Of a stretch of DNA of 64,000 bases, positions 1 through 7,258 are shown one piece after another. The stretch is from assembly GCF_020179475.1 (NCBI RefSeq), contig NZ_JAILXZ010000003.1:434001-498000 (forward strand). The letters run 5' to 3'. The translations under genes were made by a program, and so were the position numbers. Every line of letters begins with the position of its first letter. Position 1 is the first letter of the stretch. The notes under the pieces are model-generated. The model ran no database searches, had not been told where the DNA came from, and was given only the letters and a program-made list of their open reading frames with translations. The DNA comes from Novosphingobium huizhouense. Its GTDB lineage: Bacteria; Pseudomonadota; Alphaproteobacteria; Sphingomonadales; Sphingomonadaceae.

Positions 1-1
1 G

Positions 2-577
2 ATGGACCGGCGCGCGCAGATGCTGGCCGATGCCGGCTACGTCGCGCTGATCGCGGACTTCTACGGCGAGACCCCGGCGGACTTTCCCGCGTCGCAGGCG
101 CTATCGACGGCGCTGCGGGCCGACGTTGGCGCCTACCGCGCGCGGATTGCCGCCGGCATCGCTGCGCTGCGCGCGCACCCGGCGGCGGCGGGCCTGCCGC
201 TCGCCGCGATCGGCTACTGCATGGGCGGCCAAGCGGTGCTCGAAGCGGCGCGCGACGGGCAGGATCTGGTGGCGGTGGCGAGCTTCCACGGGCTCCTCAC
301 CACCGACCGCAAGGCCGACAAGGCGATCGGCCCGCGCATCCTCGTCTGCCACGGCGATGCCGACCCGCTCGCCCCGCGCGACCATGTCCTTGCCTTCTGG
401 GAGGAAATGGACGCGGTCGGGGCGAAGTGGCACTTCCACAGCTATGCGGGCGTCCGCCACGGTTTCACCGATCCCGGCAGCGATGCGCGCGGGGTGCCGG
501 CGATCGGCTACGACGCCAGCGCCGACCGCCAATCGTGGGCGGCGCTGATGTCGCTGCTCGATGAAGTGCTGGGTTAG
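2..577 (+). CDS. dienelactone hydrolase family protein (5' end outside window)
   Basis: Alpha/beta hydrolase of the dienelactone hydrolase family, which cleaves lactone or ester bonds in the cytoplasm. The nucleophile elbow reads GYCMGG with Cys at about residue 73 of the visible part, the acid is the Asp in CHGDADPL, and the base is the His in RHGFTDPG, so the Cys-Asp-His triad of the family is complete. The visible 191 residues begin at the equivalent of the second strand, and family members are about 230-250 residues, so some 40 residues lie before the window; the Met at base 2 is probably internal. The stop overlaps the stop of the convergent gene by three bases. The substrate cannot be told from sequence. 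Confidence 0.85.
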   Translation: MDRRAQMLADAGYVALIADFYGETPADFPASQALSTALRADVGAYRARIAAGIAALRAHPAAAGLPLAAIGYCMGGQAVLEAARDGQDLVAVASFHGLLTTDRKADKAIGPRILVCHGDADPLAPRDHVLAFWEEMDAVGAKWHFHSYAGVRHGFTDPGSDARGVPAIGYDASADRQSWAALMSLLDEVLG

Positions 578-2031
578 ACCAGCCCCCAGTCCTTCAGCGC
601 GGCGACGTTGCGCTCCGCCAGCGTCATCAGCAGGCGATCGTTGTGCTCGGTGGAAGGCATGGCCATGATCGCGCCGACCGTGAACTGCAGCGCGATGGGC
701 AGCGCGGCGGCATAGTCGGCGCGGGCGCGTTCCAGCGTCCATTCCGGCGCGACCTTGCCAACGGTCGCCACGCTCGCTTCGATCAGCGCGTTTTCGCAAA
801 GCCGGCGATCATCGGGGGAGAGCGATCCCGCAAGGAAGTAGGCGAGATCGAGCATCGGGCTGGCCTTGGTGGCGAATTGCCAGTCGATCAGCCAGGCGCG
901 CGGGCCGTCCGCGGTATCTTCGAACATCACGTTGTCGACGCGCGGTTCGCCGTGAACCAGGGTTTCGCCTTGCGCCGCGGTGCGGATCGCGGCCTCCATG
1001 CGGGGCACGAAGCCGTCGATCGCGTCGAGCACGGAGGGAGCAAGGCGGCCGGTGAAGCGGTTGCGGAATTCGGCGGCGGCGGCGGCATAGCCCTGCGCCG
1101 ATTCGGCAGCCCCGCCCGCGCGATCCTGCAGCCAGGTTGCACCCTCGAGACGCGGATCGCCCCAGCTCGCGGCGTGGAGCTTCGACAGTTCGGCCGCCAC
1201 GGCATGGGCCTCGGCCACCGAGCAGCCGGCAATCTGGTCGCCCGCGCGGGTCCGTTCGGACAAGTCTTCCATCACGAGGTTGATCGCCCGCCCATCGTCG
1301 CTGACCTTGCGCCAGAAGGCGCGCGGAGTGGCGAGCGGCGGGTTTTCGCCAAGGAATTCGTAGACCGCGCATTCGCGGGCATAGACTTGCGCCGCGCCCG
1401 CCATCTCGATCGCCTGCGGGATGGCCGAGGTGATCTTGCATACCACCGCGCCCACCGCGTCGGCGGCGTTGGCGTTGTAGGTGATCTGGGTGCGGATGGT
1501 CTGCGACATGTTGCCATGGCCGATCGCCTTGTTGGCGAGCAGGCTGACACGCGGCGAAGCAACGCCCGCGTGCTGCAGCATGGCCTGGATCCAGTTCGGC
1601 GTGATCTGGTCGACGGTGGCGATCAGCGCCGGTTCGGGCAGGTCCTGCGGCACCGAGCTGTCGCCCTCGACGCCCCAGCGGCCGGGGGTGTAGCTTGAAT
1701 TCCAGCAGTCGGTGAACTTGCCGTCGACCGCCTTGAACACCTCGATCCCGCACAAGTCGATCCGCTCGCCCTTGCGCGTGTGCATGTTCCACACCGACGT
1801 GACGTAAGTATCGTCGGCGCAGAGCACTTCGTGGGTGAAGTAAGGCTCGGCGCGCTCGGACTGCTGGCGCACGCGCGCCATCTGGTCTTCGAGGCTGAGC
1901 GCGGTGACGCTGCCGGGATCGTGGCGGATGATCGGATCGGCGCACAGCTCGGCGATCATCTCGACCTTGCGGTTGTTCCAGACCTCGGTCCAGTAAAGCT
2001 CGATCAGCTCCCTGGGGCTGCGCTTGGTCAT
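574..2031 (-). CDS. SnoaL-like domain fused to an aminoglycoside/ecdysteroid-kinase-like phosphotransferase
   Basis: Two-domain protein of 485 residues. Residues 1 to about 130 look like a SnoaL/NTF2-like cone fold (aromatic-rich, with the typical WTEVWNNR opening), and residues about 150-485 are an APH/EcKinase-type phosphotransferase with the Mg-binding LIDWQFA motif. In the catalytic loop the usual HGD is HGE (HGEPRVDN), so the catalytic Asp is replaced by Glu. A GTG at 2034 could also start it, but the GGGAGAGA ribosome site fits the ATG at 2031 better. It is the last gene of a merR - acyl-CoA dehydrogenase - kinase operon, which suggests a job in acyl-CoA or lipid-like substrate metabolism; that is inference. 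A second kinase of this type, with an intact HGD, lies at 41284-42375. Confidence 0.75.
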   Translation of the reverse strand: MTKRSPRELIELYWTEVWNNRKVEMIAELCADPIIRHDPGSVTALSLEDQMARVRQQSERAEPYFTHEVLCADDTYVTSVWNMHTRKGERIDLCGIEVFKAVDGKFTDCWNSSYTPGRWGVEGDSSVPQDLPEPALIATVDQITPNWIQAMLQHAGVASPRVSLLANKAIGHGNMSQTIRTQITYNANAADAVGAVVCKITSAIPQAIEMAGAAQVYARECAVYEFLGENPPLATPRAFWRKVSDDGRAINLVMEDLSERTRAGDQIAGCSVAEAHAVAAELSKLHAASWGDPRLEGATWLQDRAGGAAESAQGYAAAAAEFRNRFTGRLAPSVLDAIDGFVPRMEAAIRTAAQGETLVHGEPRVDNVMFEDTADGPRAWLIDWQFATKASPMLDLAYFLAGSLSPDDRRLCENALIEASVATVGKVAPEWTLERARADYAAALPIALQFTVGAIMAMPSTEHNDRLLMTLAERNVAALKDWGLV

Positions 2032-2032
2032 C

Positions 2033-2082
2033 ACTCTCTCCCGGCGTTTCTTAACCGCGTGGTTAAGCCGCCGGGAGAGAGT
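2033..2082 (-). promoter_or_regulatory. long inverted repeat that sequesters the ribosome site of the downstream gene
   Basis: Bases 2033-2046 pair perfectly with 2069-2082 (14 bp), and 2050-2056 pair with 2061-2067 (CTTAACC/GGTTAAG) around a GCGT loop, with a small internal bulge. In the leftward mRNA the GGGAGAGA ribosome site of the phosphotransferase gene is entirely inside the outer stem, five bases before its ATG. The inner TTAACC-N4-GGTTAA would also serve as a dyad for a TetR-type repressor. No T-run follows, so it is not a standard terminator. Confidence 0.6.
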
Positions 2083-2103
2083 TGGTCAAGGACGACTATT
2101 CGC

Positions 2104-3897
2104 TCAGGCCACGAAAGCTTCGGGCGGCAGCGCCATGATGGTGTCCGCCCCGGCCTCGATCTCGCGGCGCAGCGCGCCCGCGTGCGGGGCCGAGCGCAGC
2201 GCCCAGTGCTTTGCGCAGACGAGCTTGGCGGCATAGAACGAAGGCTCCTCGCCCCCGTCGGCGCGCGCGGCGATCTTGGCCATGCGCAGCCACATCAGGC
2301 CGGTGGCGGCAATGCCCAGCAGCGTCATGTAGGCATAGGCTCCGGCACCAAGGTTGTCGGGGTTGGCCATCGCGTTGGACATGAACCACATGGTCGATGC
2401 CTTCAGCTCGCCATTCACCTTGGCAAGGCGTTCGGCAACCAGCTTGACCGCCTCGTTGTCGCTGCTTTCCGCGCATTCGTCGTCGACGAGCTTGAAGAAC
2501 GCCTGGATCGCGCGGCCGCCGTTGAGCGCCAACTTGCGCCCGGCAAGGTCCATCGCCTGAACGCCGTTGGCGCCTTCGTAGATCATCGCGATGCGGGCAT
2601 CGCGCACGAACTGGTCCATGCCGTTTTCGACGATGTAGCCGTGGCCGCCCCAGACCTGCTGCATGTCGGTGGCGACCTTGTAGCCCATGTCGGTGCCGTA
2701 GCCCTTGATCACCGGGGTGAGCAGGCCGATCAGGTCGTCGGCTTCCTGCCGTTCGGCCTCGGTCGCCGCCTTGTGCGAAAGGTCGACCAGCAGGCCGCCC
2801 CACAGGCACAGCGCGCGCATGCCTTCGATGAAGGTCTTGGCGTCCATCAGCATCCGCCGCACGTCGGGGTGGACGAACAGCGGATCGGCCTTGGCGGCGG
2901 GGTCCTTGGGCCCGGTCAGCGCGCGGCCCTGGCGGCGATCGCCGGCATAGGCGACCGCGTTCTGGTAGGCGACTTCGGCCTGGGCGAGGCCCTGGATGCC
3001 GACGCCGAGGCGCGCCGCGTTCATCATGATGAACATCGCGGCGAGGCCCTTGTTCTCCTCGCCCACGAGCCAGCCCTTGGCGCCATCGTAGTTCATCACG
3101 CAGGTGGCGTTGCCGTGGATGCCCATCTTGTGCTCGATCGAGCCGACCGACACGGCGTTGCGCTCGCCCAGCGAGCCGTCCTCGTTCACCAGCACCTTGG
3201 GCACGATGAACAGCGAGATGCCCTTGGTCGAATCCGGCGCGCCCGGCGTCTTGGCGAGCACGAGGTGGATGATGTTGTCGGCAAGATCGTGGTCGCCCGC
3301 CGAGATGAAGATCTTGGTGCCGGTGACGGCATAGGAGCCATCGGCCTGCGGCTCGGCGCGGGTGCGGATCAGGCCGAGGTCGGTGCCGCACTGCGGCTCG
3401 GTCAGGTTCATCGTGCCCGTCCATTCGCCCGAGATCATGCGCGGCAGGTACTTGGCCTTCTGTTCGTCCGACCCCTTGGCGAGGATCGCCGAGATCGCGC
3501 CGGCCGACAGGCCAGGGTACATCGCGAAGGCCTGGTTCGCCTCGCCCATGTATTCTTCGAAGGCGAAGCCCAGCGCGTGCGGCAGGCCCTGCCCGCCGAA
3601 TTCCTGCGGCGCGGTCAGCGTGCCCCAGCCCGCTTCGCGGAACTGCGCGTAGGCCTGCTTGAAGCCGGTGGGCGTCGTCACGGTGCCGTCGGCATGGCGC
3701 GTGCAGCCTTCGCGATCGCCGACCTGGTTGAGCGGCGCGAGCACTTCGGAGGTGAAGCGGCCGGCTTCCTCGATCACCGCGTCGGTCATGTCGCGGGTGG
3801 CGCCTTCGAAGCCGGGCAGGTTCGCATAGGCTTCGAGGCGGACGAGTTCGTTGAGCACGAAACGGGTATCGCGCGTGGGCGCCTTGTAAACGGGCAT
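2104..3897 (-). CDS. acyl-CoA dehydrogenase, ~600-residue long-form family
   Basis: FAD-dependent acyl-CoA dehydrogenase of 597 residues, which introduces a trans-2,3 double bond into an acyl-CoA thioester. It belongs to the long form with an extra C-terminal domain, as in DmdC-type and FadE5-type enzymes, because the standard ~380-residue core is extended by about 150 residues. The core shows the flavin-binding LTEPQCGTDLG stretch and, near residue 430, the MIYEGANGVQA segment that carries the catalytic Glu of the family. The substrate chain cannot be assigned. It follows the merR regulator by 35 bases in the same direction and precedes the SnoaL/kinase gene, so the three are probably one transcript controlled by the MerR protein. 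Confidence 0.9.
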   Translation of the reverse strand: MPVYKAPTRDTRFVLNELVRLEAYANLPGFEGATRDMTDAVIEEAGRFTSEVLAPLNQVGDREGCTRHADGTVTTPTGFKQAYAQFREAGWGTLTAPQEFGGQGLPHALGFAFEEYMGEANQAFAMYPGLSAGAISAILAKGSDEQKAKYLPRMISGEWTGTMNLTEPQCGTDLGLIRTRAEPQADGSYAVTGTKIFISAGDHDLADNIIHLVLAKTPGAPDSTKGISLFIVPKVLVNEDGSLGERNAVSVGSIEHKMGIHGNATCVMNYDGAKGWLVGEENKGLAAMFIMMNAARLGVGIQGLAQAEVAYQNAVAYAGDRRQGRALTGPKDPAAKADPLFVHPDVRRMLMDAKTFIEGMRALCLWGGLLVDLSHKAATEAERQEADDLIGLLTPVIKGYGTDMGYKVATDMQQVWGGHGYIVENGMDQFVRDARIAMIYEGANGVQAMDLAGRKLALNGGRAIQAFFKLVDDECAESSDNEAVKLVAERLAKVNGELKASTMWFMSNAMANPDNLGAGAYAYMTLLGIAATGLMWLRMAKIAARADGGEEPSFYAAKLVCAKHWALRSAPHAGALRREIEAGADTIMALPPEAFVA

Positions 3898-3932
3898 GAG
3901 GGCGTGCCTTTGTGCTGTTGAAAAGGGGTTCG

Positions 3933-4400
3933 TCAGTCGACGTCGCGACCGGCCGCGCGCTCGCGCGCGACGACCAGATCGACGAAGCTGGTGAGTTCAT
4001 CGATGGTGGCGGCAATGTCCGCCTGCTGCTTCTGCAGCATGTCGATCCGTTCGCGGCACTTGGCGATGGTCACGCGGCGCTGTTCTGCGCGGCCGTCGTC
4101 GAGGTCGTAGAGGTCGATCATGTCGCGGATTTCGGACAGGCTGAAGCCGACGTTCTTCGCGCGCATGATCCAGGCGAGCCGCGCCCGGTCGCGCTTGGAA
4201 TAGATCCGCGACAGCCCGACGCGGGTGGGCGAGATCAGCCCCTCGTCCTCGTAGAAGCGCAGCGCGCGCGCGGTCACCCCGAACTCGGCGGAGAGATCGG
4301 AAATGGTGAAGTTCTCGCGCGCCAGCGCATCGGGCTGGTCAAGGTGGCCGGTGTGATCGGCGCTTTGGGGGACGGACTGGGTGAGCGGCTGCGACGACAT
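3933..4400 (-). CDS. MerR-family transcriptional regulator (LiuR-like)
   Basis: DNA-binding regulator of 155 residues. Residues about 30-100 form the MerR winged helix: [20 protein letters not shown] is the classic helix-turn-helix and is followed by [10 protein letters not shown] and the [14 protein letters not shown] wing region. The C-terminal half is a dimerising coiled coil ([13 protein letters not shown]). There are no metal-binding Cys residues, as expected for the LiuR/acyl-CoA-linked branch rather than the metal sensors. It heads the operon with the acyl-CoA dehydrogenase, and a TTTACGTAA-type site lies in its own promoter region, so autoregulation and control of the dehydrogenase are likely (inference from known LiuR-type regulons). 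Confidence 0.88.
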   Translation of the reverse strand: MSSQPLTQSVPQSADHTGHLDQPDALARENFTISDLSAEFGVTARALRFYEDEGLISPTRVGLSRIYSKRDRARLAWIMRAKNVGFSLSEIRDMIDLYDLDDGRAEQRRVTIAKCRERIDMLQKQQADIAATIDELTSFVDLVVARERAAGRDVD

Positions 4401-4415
4401 GGCCGCAACCTAGCT

Positions 4416-4435
4416 AACCTTTACGTAAGCGTCAA
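4416..4435 (-). promoter_or_regulatory. putative MerR/LiuR-type operator
   Basis: The sequence CTTTACGTAAGCGTCAA contains the perfect palindrome TTACGTAA at 4421-4428, 20 bases upstream of the merR start. LiuR-type MerR regulators bind TTTACGT-containing dyads in front of branched-chain acyl-CoA catabolic genes. The position between merR and hisI, on the merR side, fits an autoregulatory site. Confidence 0.5.
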
Positions 4436-4440
4436 TGCCG

Positions 4441-4785
4441 TCAGGCGTCCGCGATCCGGGCGAGGCTGCCGTCGGCTTCGATGCGGCGGTAGAAGCAAGA
4501 GGGCGCGAGCGTGTGGCAGGCCGGGCCCGCCGGCTCGACCCGCAGCTCGAGCGCGTCCTGGTCGCAATCGACGCGGATCTCGATCACCTTGAGCACGTGG
4601 CCGCTGCTCTCCCCCTTCATCCACAGCCGCCCGCGCGAGCGCGAGTGGAAGTGGGCAAAGCCGGTCTCGCGCGTTTTCGCGATCGCTTGCGCATCCATGT
4701 GCGCCAGCATCAACAGCGCGCCGCTGGCATGGTCGACCGCCACCGCGGTGACGAGTCCGGCAGCATCGAACTTCGGCAGGAACAC
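4441..4785 (-). CDS. hisI: phosphoribosyl-AMP cyclohydrolase (start probably further upstream)
   Basis: HisI opens the purine ring of phosphoribosyl-AMP, the third step of histidine synthesis, in the cytoplasm. The protein has the HFHSRSRGRLWMKGESSG motif, the metal site DCDQD and the zinc cysteines of GPACHT and SCFYRR, and is about the expected length. Position 4785 is a GTG and is the first standard start in the frame, but the frame stays open to 4867 and the upstream codons read LREQG before FLPKFDAAGL, which resembles the usual HisI amino terminus. An ATT at 4842, preceded by GAAAGG, would give a 133-residue protein starting MSATPAEHS. It stands alone, not in a his operon. Confidence 0.88.
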   Translation of the reverse strand: MFLPKFDAAGLVTAVAVDHASGALLMLAHMDAQAIAKTRETGFAHFHSRSRGRLWMKGESSGHVLKVIEIRVDCDQDALELRVEPAGPACHTLAPSCFYRRIEADGSLARIADA

Positions 4786-4967
4786 CGCGCCCTGTTCGCG
4801 CAGGTCGGTATCGGCAGAGTGTTCGGCAGGGGTCGCGGAAATGGGACAGCCTTTCGGAAAGTTACGTCACGCATGTAATGGTTTGTTGCAGGATAACCAC
4901 AGATGGTCTCGAAAATCCATGTCGCGTTCACAACGGCCTTTCACACCCGCACGGGATCGTCGATGGA

Positions 4968-5205
4968 GAGCCTGCGGTTTGAGGGAACCGCGACTGAACC
5001 GCCCTAAGGCGGCGCGATGGCGCCAATGTTCAGGGAAAGAACGAGGGGCCGATGCTCCAGCCGATCCCGCGGTGACACCGGGCGGCCGGCATCGGACGAA
5101 TGAGGGATATGGCGACGGATGGTTCGGGGGGACCGTCCCGGCGCGAAAGCGACGCCAGGATTTCGTCACGAGGACGCCCGGGACTTCGGTTCCGGGCGTT
5201 TCTCG
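4968..5205 (+). ncRNA. candidate structured RNA (unassigned)
   Basis: A run of perfect pairings is packed into 240 bases: GCGGTT/AACCGC (4974-4979 with 4986-4991), CTGAAC/GTTCAG (4994-4999 with 5028-5033) enclosing CCGCC/GGCGG (4999-5003 with 5008-5012), CCGATGC/GCATCGG (5049-5055 with 5089-5095) enclosing CGGT/ACCG, a GGATGGT/ACCGTCC helix, a hairpin with a GAAA loop, and the terminator-like stem at 5174-5199. It lacks the conserved motifs of RNase P, tmRNA, SRP RNA and 6S RNA that I could look for. The rightward strand is preferred only because the last stem is followed by TTTCTCGTT; a leader of hisI on the other strand is the alternative. Confidence 0.35.
5174..5199 (+). terminator. terminator-like hairpin
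   Basis: ACGCCCGG (5174-5181) pairs with CCGGGCGT (5192-5199) around a loop containing TTCG, flanked by a further CGAG/CTCG pairing, and is followed by TTCTCGTT on the rightward strand. The T-tract is poor, so termination is only plausible. It also lies downstream of comF on the other strand. Confidence 0.4.
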
Positions 5206-5293
5206 TTGCGGCGCGCTTGGCGCCTCTCCCCCTCCTCGCCGTAGCAGGTCGAGGCCCCCGCGCTGTTCCCGGGCAAGGTTCCTTGGCCCCGAG

Positions 5294-6094
5294 TCACCGC
5301 ACCATGACGCGCGGATCGTCGATGCCCAGCTCGAGCACGCGGGCAAAGCAGACGATCCGCACCTGCGCCACCCCCGCCCGGCGCAGCGCGCGGATGCAGG
5401 CATCGCTGGTTGCGCCGCTGGTCAGCACGTCGTCGACCAGCAGCACGCGCGCGCCCGCCAGCCGCGCCACGCGCGCCGGGTGCGCCCGGATCGCGCCGGC
5501 AAGGACCTGTGCGCGCGCGGCGCGATCGAGCCCGCCGAGCGAGGGCGTGCGCACGGTGCGCTGCAAGGCGTCGACCACCAGCGGCTGGCCCAGCGCCCGC
5601 GCGATGTGCTCGGCGAGCACCGCGGACTGGTTGTAGCCGCGCTGCCACAGCCGCCAGCGATGCAGCGGCACCGGCACGACCAGCCATTCGCCCGCAAGCG
5701 GCGGGATGCGCGCCGCCATCATCCGCGCCAGCAGCCGCCCGAGCGCGACCCGCCGGCCGTGCTTGAACGCCAGCACCAGCTTGCGCGATGGCGCGGTGTA
5801 GAGCGTCGCCGCGCAGATCCCGTCGTGGAGCGGCGGCCGGGCAAGGCACGGCGCGCAGACCGGCCCGCCCCCGTCCTCGCCCCCGTCCTCGGCCCCGTCC
5901 TGCGCGGCGCTGTCCGCGATCGTTGCGGCGAGCGGCCGCTGGCACCGGCTGCAGCACGGCTCGGTGGGATGGACCAGCTCGCTCCAGCACGCGCTGCACA
6001 GGCCGCCCTGCTGCGCCAGCGCCGCGCCGCATAGCGGGCAGCGCGGCGGGAACAGGATGTCGAGCACCGGTTCGAGCGTGGCGAGTCTGGCCAT
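5294..6094 (-). CDS. comF: ComF-family phosphoribosyltransferase-like protein
   Basis: 266-residue ComF/GntX-like protein. The N-terminal part has a double zinc ribbon (CPLCGAAL, CSACW, CCSRCQ, CAPCL). The C-terminal part is a type I PRT fold with the PRPP loop VLLVDDVLTSGATS. Relatives take part in DNA uptake or use of DNA-derived nucleobases; the precise reaction is not established. A short acidic Gly/Asp/Glu stretch between the zinc ribbon halves (around residues 70-80) is an insertion not usual in the family. The start at 6094 (MARLATLEP) is chosen because the ribbon begins 16 residues later; upstream codons are the shadow of the divergent methyltransferase gene. The two genes are separated by 64 bases. 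Confidence 0.85.
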   Translation of the reverse strand: MARLATLEPVLDILFPPRCPLCGAALAQQGGLCSACWSELVHPTEPCCSRCQRPLAATIADSAAQDGAEDGGEDGGGPVCAPCLARPPLHDGICAATLYTAPSRKLVLAFKHGRRVALGRLLARMMAARIPPLAGEWLVVPVPLHRWRLWQRGYNQSAVLAEHIARALGQPLVVDALQRTVRTPSLGGLDRAARAQVLAGAIRAHPARVARLAGARVLLVDDVLTSGATSDACIRALRRAGVAQVRIVCFARVLELGIDDPRVMVR

Positions 6095-6158
6095 CGGGGC
6101 AGCATCGGCCGCCGCTTTGCACTTGGCAAGAAAGCCGCGAGCGGGCAGGCAGCGCGCG

Positions 6159-6992
6159 ATGGCTTCCGGCTCGCCCCCCTCCTCCACCGCGTCCCCCCCT
6201 GCCCCGCCGGCGCCGCCGACGATCTTCTCGCCCGCGCGCCGCCGGGCGGTGCGCGCGCGGATGCACGCGCTCCAGCAACGCGCCGACGCGCCCCGCTTCC
6301 TTGCCGAGGACATGGCCGAGGACGTGCTCGAGCGGCTCGCCTTCCTGCGCCACGCGCCGGCCCGCGCGCTGGTCATTGGCGACCTCACCGGAGCGATCGC
6401 GCAAGGCTTGCGCGCGCAAGGCTGCGAGGTGATCGAGGCCGACCCCGCGCCGTGGGCGAGCGCGGCCGCGATCGACGAGGAACAGCCCCTGCCCTTTGCC
6501 GAAGGCTTCGACCTGATCGCCAGCCTCGGCACGCTCGACACGGTCAACGACCTGCCCGGCGCGCTGGTCCATGTGCGCCGCGCGCTGCGCGAGGGCGGCC
6601 TCGCGACGATCAGCTTCCCCGGCGCGGGCAGCCTTCCCGCCTTGCGCGCGATCCTGCTCGAGGCCGAGCGCGAGCGCCCGGCGGCGCGGCTCCACCCGCA
6701 GGTCGACGTGCGCGCGGGCGGGCAATTGCTGCAGCGCGCGGGGTTTGCCGACCCGGTGATCGACAGCCGCACGCTGCGCGTCGGCTATCGCGCGCTCGAC
6801 AGGCTGGTGGGCGACCTGCGCGCGCAAGGGCTCTGCTCGGTGCTCCAGGCCCGCGCGCCGCTGTCGCGCGCCGCCGCCGACCGCGCCCGCGCCGCCTTCG
6901 CCGCGCGCGCGGTCGACGGCCGGCTGGTCGAGACGTTCGAGATCCTGACCCTGAGCGGCTGGGCTCGGCCGCTGCGCGCGCCGAAGTTCTAG
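6159..6992 (+). CDS. SAM-dependent methyltransferase, NDUFAF5/BioC-like
   Basis: 277-residue class I methyltransferase. After a Ser/Pro/Ala-rich start, FSPARRRAVRARMHAL opens the domain as in the NDUFAF5 (complex I assembly) branch. The glycine-rich motif I is degenerate (ALVIGDLTGAI), followed by the acidic end of strand 2 (VIEADPAPW) and the motif IV/post-I region FDLIASLGTLDTVNDLPGAL. The C-terminal half carries the substrate lid. In the family this enzyme methylates or hydroxylates NDUFS7 in mitochondria; the bacterial role is uncertain. The TAG stop falls in the CTAG that marks the left target-site copy of the adjacent MITE-like element, so the insertion left the gene intact. Confidence 0.8.
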   Translation: MASGSPPSSTASPPAPPAPPTIFSPARRRAVRARMHALQQRADAPRFLAEDMAEDVLERLAFLRHAPARALVIGDLTGAIAQGLRAQGCEVIEADPAPWASAAAIDEEQPLPFAEGFDLIASLGTLDTVNDLPGALVHVRRALREGGLATISFPGAGSLPALRAILLEAERERPAARLHPQVDVRAGGQLLQRAGFADPVIDSRTLRVGYRALDRLVGDLRAQGLCSVLQARAPLSRAAADRARAAFAARAVDGRLVETFEILTLSGWARPLRAPKF

Positions 6993-7258
6993 GCCGTGAA
7001 CTCATGAACGGCGCCTTCGAGGTTTGAGGCAGAAGGGCCAGGTGCAAGGAGGGAAGGCGCAGGAATATGTCGATATTTCAAGCCTTCCCGACGCGGCAGA
7101 TGGCCCTTCTGGTCAAATCCCGAAGGGACGTCAAAATGGCTTCCATCGCGAACCAAGCCGCCCTTGGAAGGGCAACCAGCCCTCCCGGCGGGCGCCTTGG
7201 CCCGCGCTGTTCGCCATTTTGACGCCTCGAAGGCGCCGTTTATGAGTTCACGGCCTAG
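6989..7258. mobile_element. MITE-like element with 30-bp terminal inverted repeats and CTAG target duplication
   Basis: A 262-bp element (6993-7254) is bounded by imperfect terminal inverted repeats of 30 bp (6993-7022 and 7225-7254, one mismatch) starting GCCGTGAACTCAT, each abutting a CTAG (6989-6992 and 7255-7258). Inside, CAGAAGGGCCA near the left end is repeated in inverted form as TGGCCCTTCTG near the middle. No transposase frame of useful length is present. CTAG duplications are typical of IS5-family (IS427-like) elements, so this is probably a non-autonomous derivative of such an element. It sits exactly between two convergent genes whose TAG stops both lie in the CTAG. Confidence 0.8.

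Larger units (their letters stand above)
4843..5293. other. gene-free interval between hisI and comF with a structured core
   Basis: No convincing protein-coding frame is present in these 451 bases. The half next to hisI (4843-4965) presumably holds its promoter and leader. The half next to comF (about 4970-5200) is full of nested inverted repeats, described separately as a candidate structured RNA. Confidence 0.6.

Noticed and set aside
2036..2082. The long hairpin upstream of the kinase as a terminator
   Set aside because: The stem is followed by GTGATGACC in the leftward mRNA, with no T-run, and overlaps the ribosome site of the downstream gene.
1780..3921. A 713-codon open frame on the rightward strand across the acyl-CoA dehydrogenase gene
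   Set aside because: It is opposite a fully conserved gene and is rich in Arg, His, Gly and Val, the usual sign of an antisense frame in GC-rich DNA.
4968..5205. Assignment of the structured stretch as RNase P, tmRNA, SRP RNA or 6S RNA
   Set aside because: The diagnostic conserved motifs of each, such as GAGGAAAGTCC of RNase P or the GGAAGGAAGCAGCC-like SRP loop, are missing.
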